Part shown: one piece after another, positions 1 through 7,944 of the stretch
Layout of the letters: every line of letters begins with the position of its first letter
Position numbering within the stretch: position 1 is the first letter of the stretch
DNA from: Chitinophagaceae bacterium
Lineage (GTDB): Bacteria > Bacteroidota > Bacteroidia > Chitinophagales > Chitinophagaceae
Assembly: GCA_023957155.1 (NCBI GenBank)
Contig: JAMLHK010000013.1
Coordinates: 1 to 64,000, forward strand
Reading direction: 5' to 3'
Length of the DNA: 64,000 bases
The notes under the pieces: model-generated
Seen by the model: only the letters and a program-made list of their open reading frames with translations
Databases searched by the model: none
Told to the model about the DNA's origin: nothing
Translations under genes and position numbers: made by a program

Positions 1-375
1 ATGTACACGGAGTTTATGGCAGCGGCAGAGCTTTTTGCCATCAGGAAGCAATACCGGTTAGCCTGCTTTATGCTGCACCAGGCTGCGGAACTGGGGCTGA
101 ACAGCATACTAAAAGCAGGAACGGGTTTTCATTACCGCACACATAATATTGAAAGGCTGATCATCTATATCAGTCTTGTGCACGAAGAATTGTTTTACTT
201 GGTAAACGGTACGGAAAAGGAAAGAAAATTACTGCACAAGTTACAGCAGGCATATTCAGGTTCGAGATATGAGGAAACCTATGCCGTTAATGCTGTTGAG
301 GTCGGTGAGATTATGCAGTTGATACAACAGCTTAAACAATATTTTTTGCAGGAGACGAGGGTGTTGGGGGTATGA
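1..375 (+). CDS. HEPN-domain protein, probably 5'-truncated by the window edge
   Basis: The reading frame is open from the first base and ends at a TAA at 373-375, so the first ATG may be internal. The segment FMLHQAAELGLNSILKAGTG followed by HYRTHNIERLI matches the HEPN helical core, where a 'HQAAE' helix is followed by a 'TH-LE-L' helix. HEPN domains in Bacteroidota are often fused behind an MNT-type nucleotidyltransferase domain; any such N-terminal part would lie outside the window. HEPN proteins include ribonuclease toxins, but the Rx4-6H motif typical of active HEPN RNases is not obvious here, so no activity is claimed. Confidence 0.6.
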   Translation: MYTEFMAAAELFAIRKQYRLACFMLHQAAELGLNSILKAGTGFHYRTHNIERLIIYISLVHEELFYLVNGTEKERKLLHKLQQAYSGSRYEETYAVNAVEVGEIMQLIQQLKQYFLQETRVLGV

Positions 376-581
376 AATGCTGCTATCTATTTAATCTGCT
401 TTAAGGCGGGCAGAATTTTATCTGCATTTTAAATGAACGGGGAACGATCAAACAGGAACGCCGGATAATAAGTTCGGTTTACCCGGGAAAAACTGGTTTT
501 TGGCGGACTGGAGTATCGAACGCCCCGCTTTAATGAGGTAGTTCGGATGACATACAGTATAGGATCGGGTTTAAGCGAAAT
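376..581. other. Intergenic stretch, nothing recognised
   Basis: The region between the HEPN fragment and the tRNA terminator holds no convincing reading frame, hairpin or promoter match that I can see. Confidence 0.4.
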
Positions 582-621
582 AAAAAAACCGGAAAGGCGG
601 TAAGAAATTGCGCCTTTCCGG
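582..621 (-). terminator. Intrinsic terminator of tRNA-Arg
   Basis: Read on the minus strand, CCGGAAAGGCG (621-611) pairs with CGCCTTTCCGG (599-589) around an 11-nt loop and is followed by a run of seven U (588-582). It lies 6 nt after the 3' end of the tRNA, so it is likely the end of the tRNA transcript. Confidence 0.85.
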
Positions 622-626
622 TGAAG

Positions 627-698
627 TAGCCTCGACAGGAATCGAACCTGTATCTGGAGCTTCGGAAACTCTTATACTATCCATTGTACTACGAGGCC
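627..698 (-). tRNA. tRNA-Arg (anticodon CCG)
   Basis: On the minus strand the sequence folds as a cloverleaf. The acceptor stem is GGCCTCG (698-692) with CGAGGCT, closed by a G-U pair, and the discriminator base is A. The D-stem is GTAC/GTAT, the anticodon loop is TTCCGAA, and the T-arm CAGGTTCGATTCCTG is canonical. The anticodon CCG reads codon CGG. The first pair of the anticodon stem is an A/C mismatch. CCA is not encoded. It is followed directly by an intrinsic terminator. Confidence 0.95.
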
Positions 699-729
699 GG
701 GGTGAATTTGAGAATGGACCAATTTGAAG

Positions 730-751
730 ATTTGAAAATTCATTTTCAAAT
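730..751. repeat. Perfect 10-bp palindrome after the MarC-like gene
   Basis: ATTTGAAAAT (730-739) and ATTTTCAAAT (742-751) form a perfect inverted repeat with a 2-nt loop. It sits inside an AT-rich stretch (716-772) with several variants of 'AATTTGAA' and 'TTCAAATT', just downstream of the stop codon of the minus-strand gene at 775. It could form a hairpin at the 3' end of that mRNA, or belong to a family of intergenic repeats. Confidence 0.55.
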
Positions 752-774
752 TAGCACGCTTTCAAATTTTCACA

Positions 775-1353
775 TTACTTGATCAACCCGTGCGCATTCT
801 CCGCGAATATCTTCACGGCAATAGCGAGCAAAATTACGCCAAAAAATTTACGCACCGCAATTAATCCGGCATTTCCTAATAATCGGGCTATAAAATTCAG
901 TGACCTTAATACTACGTAAATAATAATAAGATTAATAAAAATGCCCAGGAATATCACCAGGTCGGAAAAGTTGGCCTTGAGCGACATAATGGTGGTGAGC
1001 GTTCCGGAACCCGCGATCAGCGGAAAGGCAATGGGGACCAACGTTGCGGCCTTCACATCTTTTTCGCTCTTGAAAAATTCCAGTCCCAGCACCATCTCCA
1101 GCCCCAGGATAAAAATAACCACGGACCCCGCTACGGCAAAGGTTTTGATATCCAGGCCCAGGATACGCAGGAATTTATCCCCGGCGAATAAAAACAGGAT
1201 CATTAATGCACCGGAAATAAGCGTGGCCCGCGACTCGTGGATACCCCCGATCTTTTCTTTCAGCGAAATCAGTATGGGCACCGACCCGATAATATCAATT
1301 ACCGCAAAAAGCGTAAATACGACTGTAACCAGTTCATTAAAGCTAAAAGGCAT
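775..1353 (-). CDS. MarC-family integral membrane protein
   Basis: The 192-residue protein has about six hydrophobic segments and resembles the MarC/NAAT family throughout: FTLFAVIDIIGSVPI near the N-terminus, and LVPIAFPLIAGSGTLTTIMSL in the middle, which is the family's most conserved block. The family sits in the inner membrane and its substrate is poorly defined; MarC itself is not a proven drug exporter. I chose the ATG at 1353 (MPFSFNELV). The frame stays open six codons further upstream, but the extension MYKPRI adds no family sequence. The gene is monocistronic and precedes the tRNA-Arg on the same strand. Confidence 0.85.
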   Translation of the reverse strand: MPFSFNELVTVVFTLFAVIDIIGSVPILISLKEKIGGIHESRATLISGALMILFLFAGDKFLRILGLDIKTFAVAGSVVIFILGLEMVLGLEFFKSEKDVKAATLVPIAFPLIAGSGTLTTIMSLKANFSDLVIFLGIFINLIIIYVVLRSLNFIARLLGNAGLIAVRKFFGVILLAIAVKIFAENAHGLIK

Positions 1354-1788
1354 GATCCGGGGTTTGTACAAAGGTATCGCTTACAGATTACAAGGCACAG
1401 GTTTCAGGTTGTGCCCATCGCCATTTCTGATTTATTGATTTCTGATTTCCTGATTTGCCCCCGCCGTTTCACGCCCGCCTGCCGGACGGGCAGGCAGCGT
1501 TCGCTACGGGGAGGCGACGCAAAGGAGAATACCATTCCATTATTACATTTCATTGTCCCTTCAATTTTCGTCCCGAACCTTCGGGATTTGGGCTTCGGAT
1601 TTTATTTGGTTCTTGTCTTTTGGTTCTTGGTGCTTTAAGATGTCAGGTATGCTTGTCCGAGAGCTCACAACCGATACCTGCCTTTCCCTTGCAGCCTGCA
1701 CCTTGCAACCTGCAACCCGAAACTCGTTCAGTCTTCTCCTCTAATGCCATGAAACTGTAAACCAGAACCAAGAAACTTCTCTCCTCCT
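1354..1788. repeat. Intergenic region packed with short palindromes and low-complexity repeats
   Basis: I see no credible gene in these 435 bases. They contain a hairpin GCCTGCC/GGCAGGC (1477-1483 and 1489-1495), a hairpin CCCGAA/TTCGGG (1572-1577 and 1580-1585), 'TTTCTGATT'-type iterations at 1420-1456, and at 1688-1722 a periodic CCTGCA/CCTTGCA/ACCTGCA tract that recurs near 38.4 kb and 50.6 kb. The open frames on both strands here look like chance, given the repeats. Confidence 0.65.
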
Positions 1789-2910
1789 TCACACCCTTAC
1801 GTAGATCTTTTTCCTGTCCATCCAGTACCCGATCATCCAGCATAAAAGCATATAGCAAAGCGCAAAAGCGAGGGCGCCCCAGGCTCCGGGTAGTATTTTT
1901 TGAAAGAAAGTAGTATTAACAGCTTCGTACAGCGGTATGTCGGAAGGGGTTTTGATCATGTAAAATACCGTGTACAGTATTTCAGACAGGATATAGATAA
2001 AAAGAGGATTTTTACCAAACACCTGGAAAAAATAGGATCCCCTGGTAATGGCTTTGATCTCCAGTATAAAAATAAGTCCCCCCAGGATAGCCAGGTCGAG
2101 CCCCACCGTATACAGCACAAAAGAGCTGGTCCAGAGCTTTTTGTTGATGGGAAAAACAAAGTCCCAGAAATAAGCGATGCAAAGCAAACCAAAAGCTGCT
2201 ATTAAAAGCCTGGCCACCGTTTCAAAGCTTTTGCCTTTTTGCTGGATGAACATCCCGGCATAATACCCCGCCGTTACATTTACAATGGAAGGTATGGTAC
2301 TCAGCAAACCTTCGGGATCGAAAGCCACACCTTCACCATGATAAAGATGATCTTCCCCAAGCAGCAGCAGGTCCAGCTTATGACCCGCATTGCCCGTCAT
2401 GCTGTAATCGCCGCCCACGTACAGGATCAGCCAGTAGCCCAGCAGGAAAACAACGCTCAGTGTCCAAACCGCTTTTTTGGATAAAAAATGGATCATCAGC
2501 CCGGCGGCACAATAGGCAAGCGCAATACGCTGCAATACACCCATGATACGGGTGTGGCTGACGGGCGAAAGGGTATAGCCTCCTCCCGGGGTTTCCGTGA
2601 AAAAAGGGAACCAGTACATGAGATAGCCCAGTAAAAAGATGATAACCGTTCTTTTAAATATTTTACCGAGTACGCTGCCCGTGCCCAGTTGCCTGTATTT
2701 GGGCATAGAAAAGCTCATGGCATTTCCCACCGCAAACATAAAAGTGGGAAATACCAGGTCGGTAGGGGTAAAACCATTCCAGGAAGCGTGCAACAGGGGA
2801 GCAAAAGGCTCCGCGCCGCTGCCGGGATTGTTTACAATGATCATAAGGCAAATGGTCATGCCCCTTAGTACATCCAGCGCTAAAAATCGGGGAGAAATGG
2901 CTTTGGTCAT
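1789..2910 (-). CDS. HGSNAT/DUF5009-like membrane acyltransferase (copy 1)
   Basis: The 373-residue polytopic membrane protein has about ten hydrophobic segments. The N-terminal block LDVLRGMTICLMIIVNNPGS and then HASWNGFTPTDLVFPTFMFA are hallmarks of the bacterial relatives of heparan-alpha-glucosaminide N-acetyltransferase (HGSNAT; DUF1624/DUF5009/YeiB-like). Such proteins are thought to move acyl groups across the inner membrane onto sugars; the substrate here is unknown. The protein ends WMDRKKIYVRV. The gene lies 9 bp after a clear paralogue on the same strand and is probably co-transcribed with it. Confidence 0.8.
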   Translation of the reverse strand: MTKAISPRFLALDVLRGMTICLMIIVNNPGSGAEPFAPLLHASWNGFTPTDLVFPTFMFAVGNAMSFSMPKYRQLGTGSVLGKIFKRTVIIFLLGYLMYWFPFFTETPGGGYTLSPVSHTRIMGVLQRIALAYCAAGLMIHFLSKKAVWTLSVVFLLGYWLILYVGGDYSMTGNAGHKLDLLLLGEDHLYHGEGVAFDPEGLLSTIPSIVNVTAGYYAGMFIQQKGKSFETVARLLIAAFGLLCIAYFWDFVFPINKKLWTSSFVLYTVGLDLAILGGLIFILEIKAITRGSYFFQVFGKNPLFIYILSEILYTVFYMIKTPSDIPLYEAVNTTFFQKILPGAWGALAFALCYMLLCWMIGYWMDRKKIYVRV

Positions 2911-2919
2911 ATAAAACGG

Positions 2920-4104
2920 TTATATTCTGATATAAATCTTTCGCTTATCCAGCCACCAGGCTATGGCCCAAAAGATAATGATGTGAAAAACAGCATATAA
3001 TAGGGAGCCGTTCATATTACCGCATAAAGGAGCAAATATATGGTCATACATCCACCCTCCTAATCCTTTATACACTGTTTTACCTTCTTTTACTCCCTCG
3101 GTGATCCTCACCAACCCGTATAACCTAACCCACACACCGCTCAATACAAAAATGAACAACGGGTTTTTACCGAATACATTAAAAAATCTGCTCCAGGCAC
3201 CACGCCATCCTTTTATTTCAATGGCATAGATCAGCATTGCCAGCACAATAATAGCGAGTCCCGAAGTATATAGCACAAAAGAGCTGGTCCATATTTTCTT
3301 ATTGAGCGGGAAAACGGTATTCCAGCACAACCCGGTAAAGATCAACAATACAGCTACTACAAAAAGTTTTGTGAGCAAGGAATAAAGAACATTTATATAT
3401 TCATTGCGTTCTTTACCCTGCGACCCATTTTGCCGGATAATGAGATTGCCTGCGCCATATCCGAGGAGCACCTGCACGATTGCCGGCAGGGTGCTCATTA
3501 AACCTTCCGGGTCAAAAGTCACTCCTTCCCCGTGGTACATATGGCTTTCGCCCAGCACCATTTTATCTATTGCCGTTCCGAACCACCCCTCTAAGCTAAA
3601 AGGATCCGGGCCTCCCCAAAGCAGGCACATTGCCCAATACATCAGCAGCAACAGCACGCCTGTGGCAAAAAGCCTGGCAGGACGTAAATAATAAATCAAA
3701 ACGGCAGCGAAAAAATAGCAGAGTGCAATACGTTGAAGCACTCCCATGATCCTGAGGTGCCGTAAAGCCTTTAATTCCAAAAACCCGTCTGTATTATACC
3801 TTACGAAAGGAAAAGCATTGAGGAAGAGACCCGTACAAAATATCAATACTGTTCTCCGGATCACTTTTTTCCACATCACTGCATCGCCCTCCTGCCTTAG
3901 CCTGGGCGTGGTAAAAGCCATAGCGTTCCCTACGGCAAACAGGAAAAAGGGAAATACGAGATCGGTAGGGGTACAGCCATGCCATGTGGCATGATCCAAC
4001 GGAGCGTATATATACTTCCAGCTTCCGGGATTATTGACCAGTATCATGAAAGCCACGGCAGCTCCCCTGAATACATCCAAAGGATAAAAACGTTGTTTCA
4101 ACAT
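2920..4104 (-). CDS. HGSNAT/DUF5009-like membrane acyltransferase (copy 2)
   Basis: This 394-residue paralogue of the next gene shares the full architecture: LDVFRGAAVAFMILVNNPGS, then HATWHGCTPTDLVFPFFLFA, LRIMGVLQRIALCY, MYHGEGVTFDPEGLMSTLPA and a C-terminal WLDKRKIYIRI. The same blocks occur in the same order in copy 1, so the pair is a tandem duplication. Copy 2 has a longer loop near residues 345-365 (LVRITEGVKEGKTVYKGL). It is the promoter-proximal gene of the pair. The inferred role is acyl transfer to a periplasmic glycan; a precise function cannot be read from the sequence. Confidence 0.8.
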   Translation of the reverse strand: MLKQRFYPLDVFRGAAVAFMILVNNPGSWKYIYAPLDHATWHGCTPTDLVFPFFLFAVGNAMAFTTPRLRQEGDAVMWKKVIRRTVLIFCTGLFLNAFPFVRYNTDGFLELKALRHLRIMGVLQRIALCYFFAAVLIYYLRPARLFATGVLLLLMYWAMCLLWGGPDPFSLEGWFGTAIDKMVLGESHMYHGEGVTFDPEGLMSTLPAIVQVLLGYGAGNLIIRQNGSQGKERNEYINVLYSLLTKLFVVAVLLIFTGLCWNTVFPLNKKIWTSSFVLYTSGLAIIVLAMLIYAIEIKGWRGAWSRFFNVFGKNPLFIFVLSGVWVRLYGLVRITEGVKEGKTVYKGLGGWMYDHIFAPLCGNMNGSLLYAVFHIIIFWAIAWWLDKRKIYIRI

Positions 4105-4459
4105 TGGAATTTGAAGATATTAAAGATACAGATTGTGCATTATATGTTGAAGTGCTGTACTCTCGCTTACATTCTGCGGGGAAAAGCTCCAATATAAAAG
4201 TAGCATGGTAACATTAAGTGTGCGGGCCGGATATTATGCTTATATATGCTGGAATATCATGCGCTTATAAAAGATAACACTTAGACGGAGCAAACGAATG
4301 AGCGTTCTTTTAAACATTTTTCACAAAGCATTAGGCATATTTTGATTTCTTTTTACGAAACTTTGTAACAGAATTTGAGAGATGGCATTGTAATTGCAAT
4401 TTTATTTTGTATATTACGTTAGAAAGAAAAGATCTTTAGAAATATTTAACAATCCGGGA
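4105..4459. other. AT-rich intergenic stretch upstream of the acyltransferase pair
   Basis: There is no gene-like frame. The stretch is AT-rich and has several isolated TTTG boxes (4341, 4362, 4374, 4406), but I could not find a correctly spaced TAnnTTTG partner on either strand. The promoter of the minus-strand acyltransferase pair must lie here. Confidence 0.4.
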
Positions 4460-4485
4460 GTAAACTTTTTCCCCTCATTTGCGTC
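4460..4485 (+). promoter_or_regulatory. ECF-sigma-type promoter (GTAAAC-N16-CGTC)
   Basis: GTAAAC at 4460-4465 and CGTC at 4482-4485 are separated by exactly 16 nt, the usual geometry of ECF-sigma promoters (-35 AAC, -10 CGT). The same AAC-N16-CGT(C/A) layout occurs upstream of the ECF sigma gene (13178-13206) and of the secreted protein gene at 24675. Initiation would fall near 4492, with no ORF downstream on this strand, only a terminator at 4545-4576. Confidence 0.45.
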
Positions 4486-4491
4486 TTAATA

Positions 4492-4576
4492 TAAAGAGTT
4501 TATAAAAACAGTCAATTTTCTCATAAGCAGTTAGTTTTGGTTGCGGCCTCTATTTCTATAGAGGCCAATTTTTTTT
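4492..4576 (+). ncRNA. Candidate small RNA of about 85 nt
   Basis: The interval runs from the predicted start of the ECF-type promoter to the end of a strong intrinsic terminator. It contains no ORF worth the name, and the flanking genes are on the other strand, so the terminator has no known mRNA to end. The 5' half is AT-rich and single-stranded in appearance. The transcript would stop 4 nt before the convergent VanZ-like gene. This is inference from promoter and terminator only; no RNA family was recognised. Confidence 0.35.
4545..4576 (+). terminator. Strong plus-strand intrinsic terminator
   Basis: GGCCTCTAT (4545-4553) and ATAGAGGCC (4558-4566) form a perfect 9-bp stem with a TTCT loop, followed by AA and eight T (4569-4576). 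On the minus strand there is no U-run after the hairpin, so it is oriented to stop plus-strand transcription. Confidence 0.85.
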
Positions 4577-4579
4577 ATA

Positions 4580-4960
4580 CTACTTTCTCCTGCTCAAAAA
4601 GAAATAACGGTAAATCAGCCAGCCCATCGCAGATCCTATAATATCTGCTACTATATCTTCCGTTTCAAAGCTTCTGTTGGCCACTCCATATTTCTGAACA
4701 AATTCCATAGCGATACCAAACAGGCATGAAATAAAAAATACCAGTAAAAAGTTCCGCAATACAGGAGTGGTACGGTTGAGATCAATATACCTGCACCATA
4801 AAAGTACCTGGATACCGAATAAGAAGATATGAATAATTTTATCCAGAAAAGGGACCCGGGGAGCCCCGGAAAACTCCTGTCCCGGGATAATCAATAGAAT
4901 AAAAATAGTTACAGACCATAACAGGGCAGTCCAAAAAACAATCTGCGGCTTTTTTTTCAT
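4580..4960 (-). CDS. VanZ-family membrane protein
   Basis: The 126-residue protein has four predicted membrane helices and a VanZ-like pattern: the conserved loop FLDKIIHIFLFG between helices 1 and 2, then AMEFVQKY and FETEDIVADIIGSAMG near the end. VanZ itself confers low-level teicoplanin resistance, but most homologues, including this short type, have no known function. It follows gcvH by 11 bp on the same strand, so the two are probably one transcript; gcvH next to a VanZ-like gene is a common pairing in Bacteroidota. Confidence 0.8.
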   Translation of the reverse strand: MKKKPQIVFWTALLWSVTIFILLIIPGQEFSGAPRVPFLDKIIHIFLFGIQVLLWCRYIDLNRTTPVLRNFLLVFFISCLFGIAMEFVQKYGVANRSFETEDIVADIIGSAMGWLIYRYFFLSRRK

Positions 4961-4971
4961 AGCCTACCGGA

Positions 4972-5352
4972 TTAGCCCTGAACAAGGGCGGCATACGCAT
5001 CTGCTTTCAGTAAACGTTCTGCTTCCGTAACATCATCTACCTTAACCTTAACCATCCAGCCTTCACCATAGGGATCATTATTAATTAATTCCGGCTTATT
5101 ATTAAGTTCGGGGTTAATTTCAACTATAGTGCCCGTTACCGGTAAAAAAAGGTCACTTACTGTTTTTACTGCCTCCACTGTGCCGAATACAGAATCGGCG
5201 GCCAGGTGCTGATTTAGCGTTTCGATCTCAACATACACGATATCGCCCAGCTCACTTTGTGCAAATTCAGTAATACCTATGATTGCCATATCATCTTCCA
5301 GGCGAACCCATTCATGGTCTTTTGTGTAGCGCAGATGCTCGGGGAAATTCAT
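4972..5352 (-). CDS. gcvH: Glycine cleavage system H protein
   Basis: GcvH is the lipoyl carrier that shuttles the aminomethyl group between the P, T and L proteins of the glycine cleavage complex. The 126-residue length is standard. The lipoylated lysine is K in FGTVEAVKTVSDL, followed by the typical PVTGTIVEINPELNNKPELIN block; the N-terminus YTKDHEWVRL and IGITEFAQSELGDIVYVE are also diagnostic. No other gcv gene is nearby, so the system is dispersed. A near-match to the -7 box (TAATCTTTGC, one base longer than consensus) lies just upstream on the minus strand. Confidence 0.97.
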   Translation of the reverse strand: MNFPEHLRYTKDHEWVRLEDDMAIIGITEFAQSELGDIVYVEIETLNQHLAADSVFGTVEAVKTVSDLFLPVTGTIVEINPELNNKPELINNDPYGEGWMVKVKVDDVTEAERLLKADAYAALVQG

Positions 5353-5478
5353 GATGTTTAATTTTGTGTTGCAAAGATTACAAAAACAGTTGGAATAAAA
5401 AATGCAACCGGGCAGAATCTCCGGTGCTGTAAAGTTGCTGTTGCTATAAAGCTGATACAGAACAGGTTATCTGAAAAA

Positions 5479-5820
5479 TTAAAAGTGCTCAAAATATAGT
5501 AAAATGTGATCTTTCATAAAATTCTCCTGCTCTGTCGGGTTCATTACCGGCAGGGATTTTAACTGTTTAAAATGCGGCCAGCCGTCATCATCCACTTTTT
5601 CTACTTCGTAGTAGCCACTTTGTGCAAAAAGGCAGCATACGGCTACGTGCATCAGATCCTGCTTTTGTTCCTTGGTAAACTTCTGATGGATATCCCCCAA
5701 TTCTTGTATACCTATTAAAAATAATATCGCTTCCATATCCGGCTTTTTGCCAAACCTTTCGGCTAATTGTGCTTCGAGGTTCCGCCAGCGCGATGGTAAG
5801 TCACTTCCTGTATTACTCAT
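5479..5820 (-). CDS. Conserved small protein of unknown function
   Basis: The 113-residue, mostly helical protein has no signal peptide or membrane segment. It has an acidic middle (YYEVEKVDDDGWPHFKQLKSLPVM) and ends in HILLYFEHF. I do not recognise a named family, but the sequence reads as a normal cytoplasmic protein with the codon use of its neighbours. It is alone between gcvH and the divergent typA gene. No function is proposed. Confidence 0.65.
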   Translation of the reverse strand: MSNTGSDLPSRWRNLEAQLAERFGKKPDMEAILFLIGIQELGDIHQKFTKEQKQDLMHVAVCCLFAQSGYYEVEKVDDDGWPHFKQLKSLPVMNPTEQENFMKDHILLYFEHF

Positions 5821-6021
5821 GCCTGCAAAAATACAGGGATTTACTCATGCCATCCATAGTAAAGTAGCGTATCCGAATGTTTCGCTGATGGACCCCGGTC
5901 TTCGCTGGCTGGTGGTGTTCTCTGTGGCCGGCTGCAGAACACTTCGCCCGGTAATCCCGGTTAACACGATGCGGGACGATTTTAGGCTCAAAAAAACAGC
6001 CATACTCCCACAGATTTGTTG

Positions 6022-6029
6022 TACCTTTG
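6022..6029 (+). promoter_or_regulatory. -7 box of the typA promoter (TACCTTTG)
   Basis: TACCTTTG fits the Bacteroidota housekeeping -7 box TAnnTTTG. I see no good TTTG at the -33 position. The start would be near 6036, giving a leader of about 85 nt before typA. The rest of the 300-bp divergent region (5821-6122) shows nothing else clear. Confidence 0.5.
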
Positions 6030-6122
6030 CAAACTCAAAAAAATAGCCATCCGGCTTTAGGTGTCTCATACAGCCTCATTGGGCGTTGCTGATTTCTAAA
6101 GGCTGAGTTAAAGAATTAAAAA

Positions 6123-7940
6123 ATGCAGATAAGAAACATAGCCATCATCGCCCACGTTGACCACGGTAAAACTACGTTGGTTGATAAGATATTACATCAA
6201 ACCAATGTATTCCGTGCCAACCAGCAGAGCGGTGAGCTGATCATGGACAACAATGATCTGGAAAGAGAGCGCGGGATCACTATCTTTAGTAAGAACGCTT
6301 CTGTTATCTATAAAGATGTAAAAATTAACGTAATAGATACGCCCGGTCACTCTGACTTTGGGGGAGAAGTGGAGCGGGTTTTAAAAATGGCGGATGGTGT
6401 GCTGCTGCTGGTAGATGCATTTGAAGGTCCTATGCCGCAAACCCGTTTTGTTCTCCAAAAGGCTCTGCAGCTAAATCTGAAACCCATAGTCATCATCAAT
6501 AAAGTAGACAAGCCAAATTGTCGTCCTGACGAGGTGCATGACGCGGTATTTGAGTTGTTTTTTAACCTGGATGCTACCGAAGAACAGCTGGATTTTCCAA
6601 CCTTTTATGGTTCGGGAAAGAATGGCTGGTTCAATGATTCGCTTACGCCTTCGGATGATATTACTCCCTTGCTGGACGGGATATTAAAGTATGTGCCTGA
6701 GCCTAAGGTAAATGAGGGACCTCTGCAGATGCAGATCACTTCGTTAGATTATTCTTCATTCCTGGGGCGTATAGCAGTAGGTAAAGTAACCAGGGGTAGC
6801 GTTAAAGAAGGACAGCCCATTGCTTTGGTACAGGCAGACGGCTCTATCAAAAAGTCGAGAGTAAAAGAGCTCTATGTTTTTGAATCGCTGGGTAAGAAAA
6901 AAGTTACGGAAGTGATAGCCGGTGATATTTGCGCAGTAGTGGGATTAGAGGGCTTTAACATTGGTGATACCATCACGGATGCGGAAACACCGGAAGCATT
7001 GCCTGTAATCAGTGTGGATGAACCTACTATGAACATGCTGTTCAGCATTAATAATTCTCCTTTCTTCGGTAAAGACGGAAAGTTTGTGACCAGCAGGCAT
7101 TTGCGTGACCGGTTACTCAAGGAAACAGAAAAAAACCTGGCGCTGAAAGTGCTGGATAATGATAATGGCGACAGCTTTATGGTATATGGTCGCGGTATAC
7201 TGCACCTCGGCATATTGGTAGAAACCATGCGCCGCGAAGGCTATGAATTAACGGTAGGTCAGCCGCAGGTAATTGTGAAAACAATTGACGGTATAAAATG
7301 CGAGCCGTATGAAACCCTGGTAATAGACGTGCCTGAAGCTTTTGCCAGTAAGGCCATTGACCTGGTATCAAGGCGCAAGGGTGAAATGCTGGTGATGGAA
7401 ACGAAAGGGACTATGCAACACCTTGAATTTGAAATTCCCTCGCGCGGACTGATTGGCTTAAGAACCCAGCTGTTAACAGCCACTACCGGTGAAGCTGTGA
7501 TGGCGCATCGTTTCAATGAATACAAACCCTGGAAAGGTCCTATTCCCGGCAGGAATAATGGGGTATTGTTGTCCAAGAACCAGGATAAAACCACCGCTTA
7601 TTCTATTGATAAATTACAGGATCGCGGAACCTTCTTTGTAGACCCGGGGGAAGATGTATATGCCGGACAGATTATTGCGGAGCATATAAAGCCGGGTGAT
7701 CTGGTAGTGAATGCCACCGAAGCAAAAAAGCTTACCAACCACCGTGCCAGCGGTAGCGATGATGCTACCCGCATAGCGCCCAAAACCCTGATGTCGCTGG
7801 AAGAATGTATGGAATATATCCAGCACGATGAATGCATTGAGGTTACTCCCAACCATATTCGCATGCGTAAGGTAATACTGGATGAAGAGGAACGTAAAAA
7901 GCAATCGAAAAAGCTGAGTAGCCAGGAAGTAACAGCCTGA
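6123..7940 (+). CDS. typA: Translational GTPase TypA/BipA
   Basis: This is a 605-residue ribosome-associated GTPase of the EF-G superfamily that assists 50S assembly and growth under stress. The G-domain motifs are all present: G1 AHVDHGKTT at residues 8-16, G2 within RERGIT, G3 DTPGH and G4 NKVD. Domains II, III and V follow, with the TypA-specific C-terminal region (LQDRGTFFVDPGEDVYAGQI, HIKPGDLVVNATEAKKLTN, ALSLEECMEYI-like). The length is right for the family. It converges with the small membrane gene at 7945, only 4 bases apart. Confidence 0.97.
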   Translation: MQIRNIAIIAHVDHGKTTLVDKILHQTNVFRANQQSGELIMDNNDLERERGITIFSKNASVIYKDVKINVIDTPGHSDFGGEVERVLKMADGVLLLVDAFEGPMPQTRFVLQKALQLNLKPIVIINKVDKPNCRPDEVHDAVFELFFNLDATEEQLDFPTFYGSGKNGWFNDSLTPSDDITPLLDGILKYVPEPKVNEGPLQMQITSLDYSSFLGRIAVGKVTRGSVKEGQPIALVQADGSIKKSRVKELYVFESLGKKKVTEVIAGDICAVVGLEGFNIGDTITDAETPEALPVISVDEPTMNMLFSINNSPFFGKDGKFVTSRHLRDRLLKETEKNLALKVLDNDNGDSFMVYGRGILHLGILVETMRREGYELTVGQPQVIVKTIDGIKCEPYETLVIDVPEAFASKAIDLVSRRKGEMLVMETKGTMQHLEFEIPSRGLIGLRTQLLTATTGEAVMAHRFNEYKPWKGPIPGRNNGVLLSKNQDKTTAYSIDKLQDRGTFFVDPGEDVYAGQIIAEHIKPGDLVVNATEAKKLTNHRASGSDDATRIAPKTLMSLEECMEYIQHDECIEVTPNHIRMRKVILDEEERKKQSKKLSSQEVTA

Positions 7941-7944
7941 GCCA

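Noticed and set aside
941-1438. Long open frame on the plus strand opposite the MarC-like gene
   Set aside because: It is fully antisense to a recognisable membrane protein and has no family resemblance; the codon pattern is a mirror of the real gene.
1455-1760. Overlapping open frames of 60-130 codons on both strands of the repeat-rich gap
   Set aside because: They consist of translated low-complexity repeats and palindromes, with no conserved-looking segment.
5353-5478. Glycine riboswitch upstream of gcvH
   Set aside because: The 126-bp region lacks the conserved glycine aptamer core and any terminator; only a near-match -7 box was seen.
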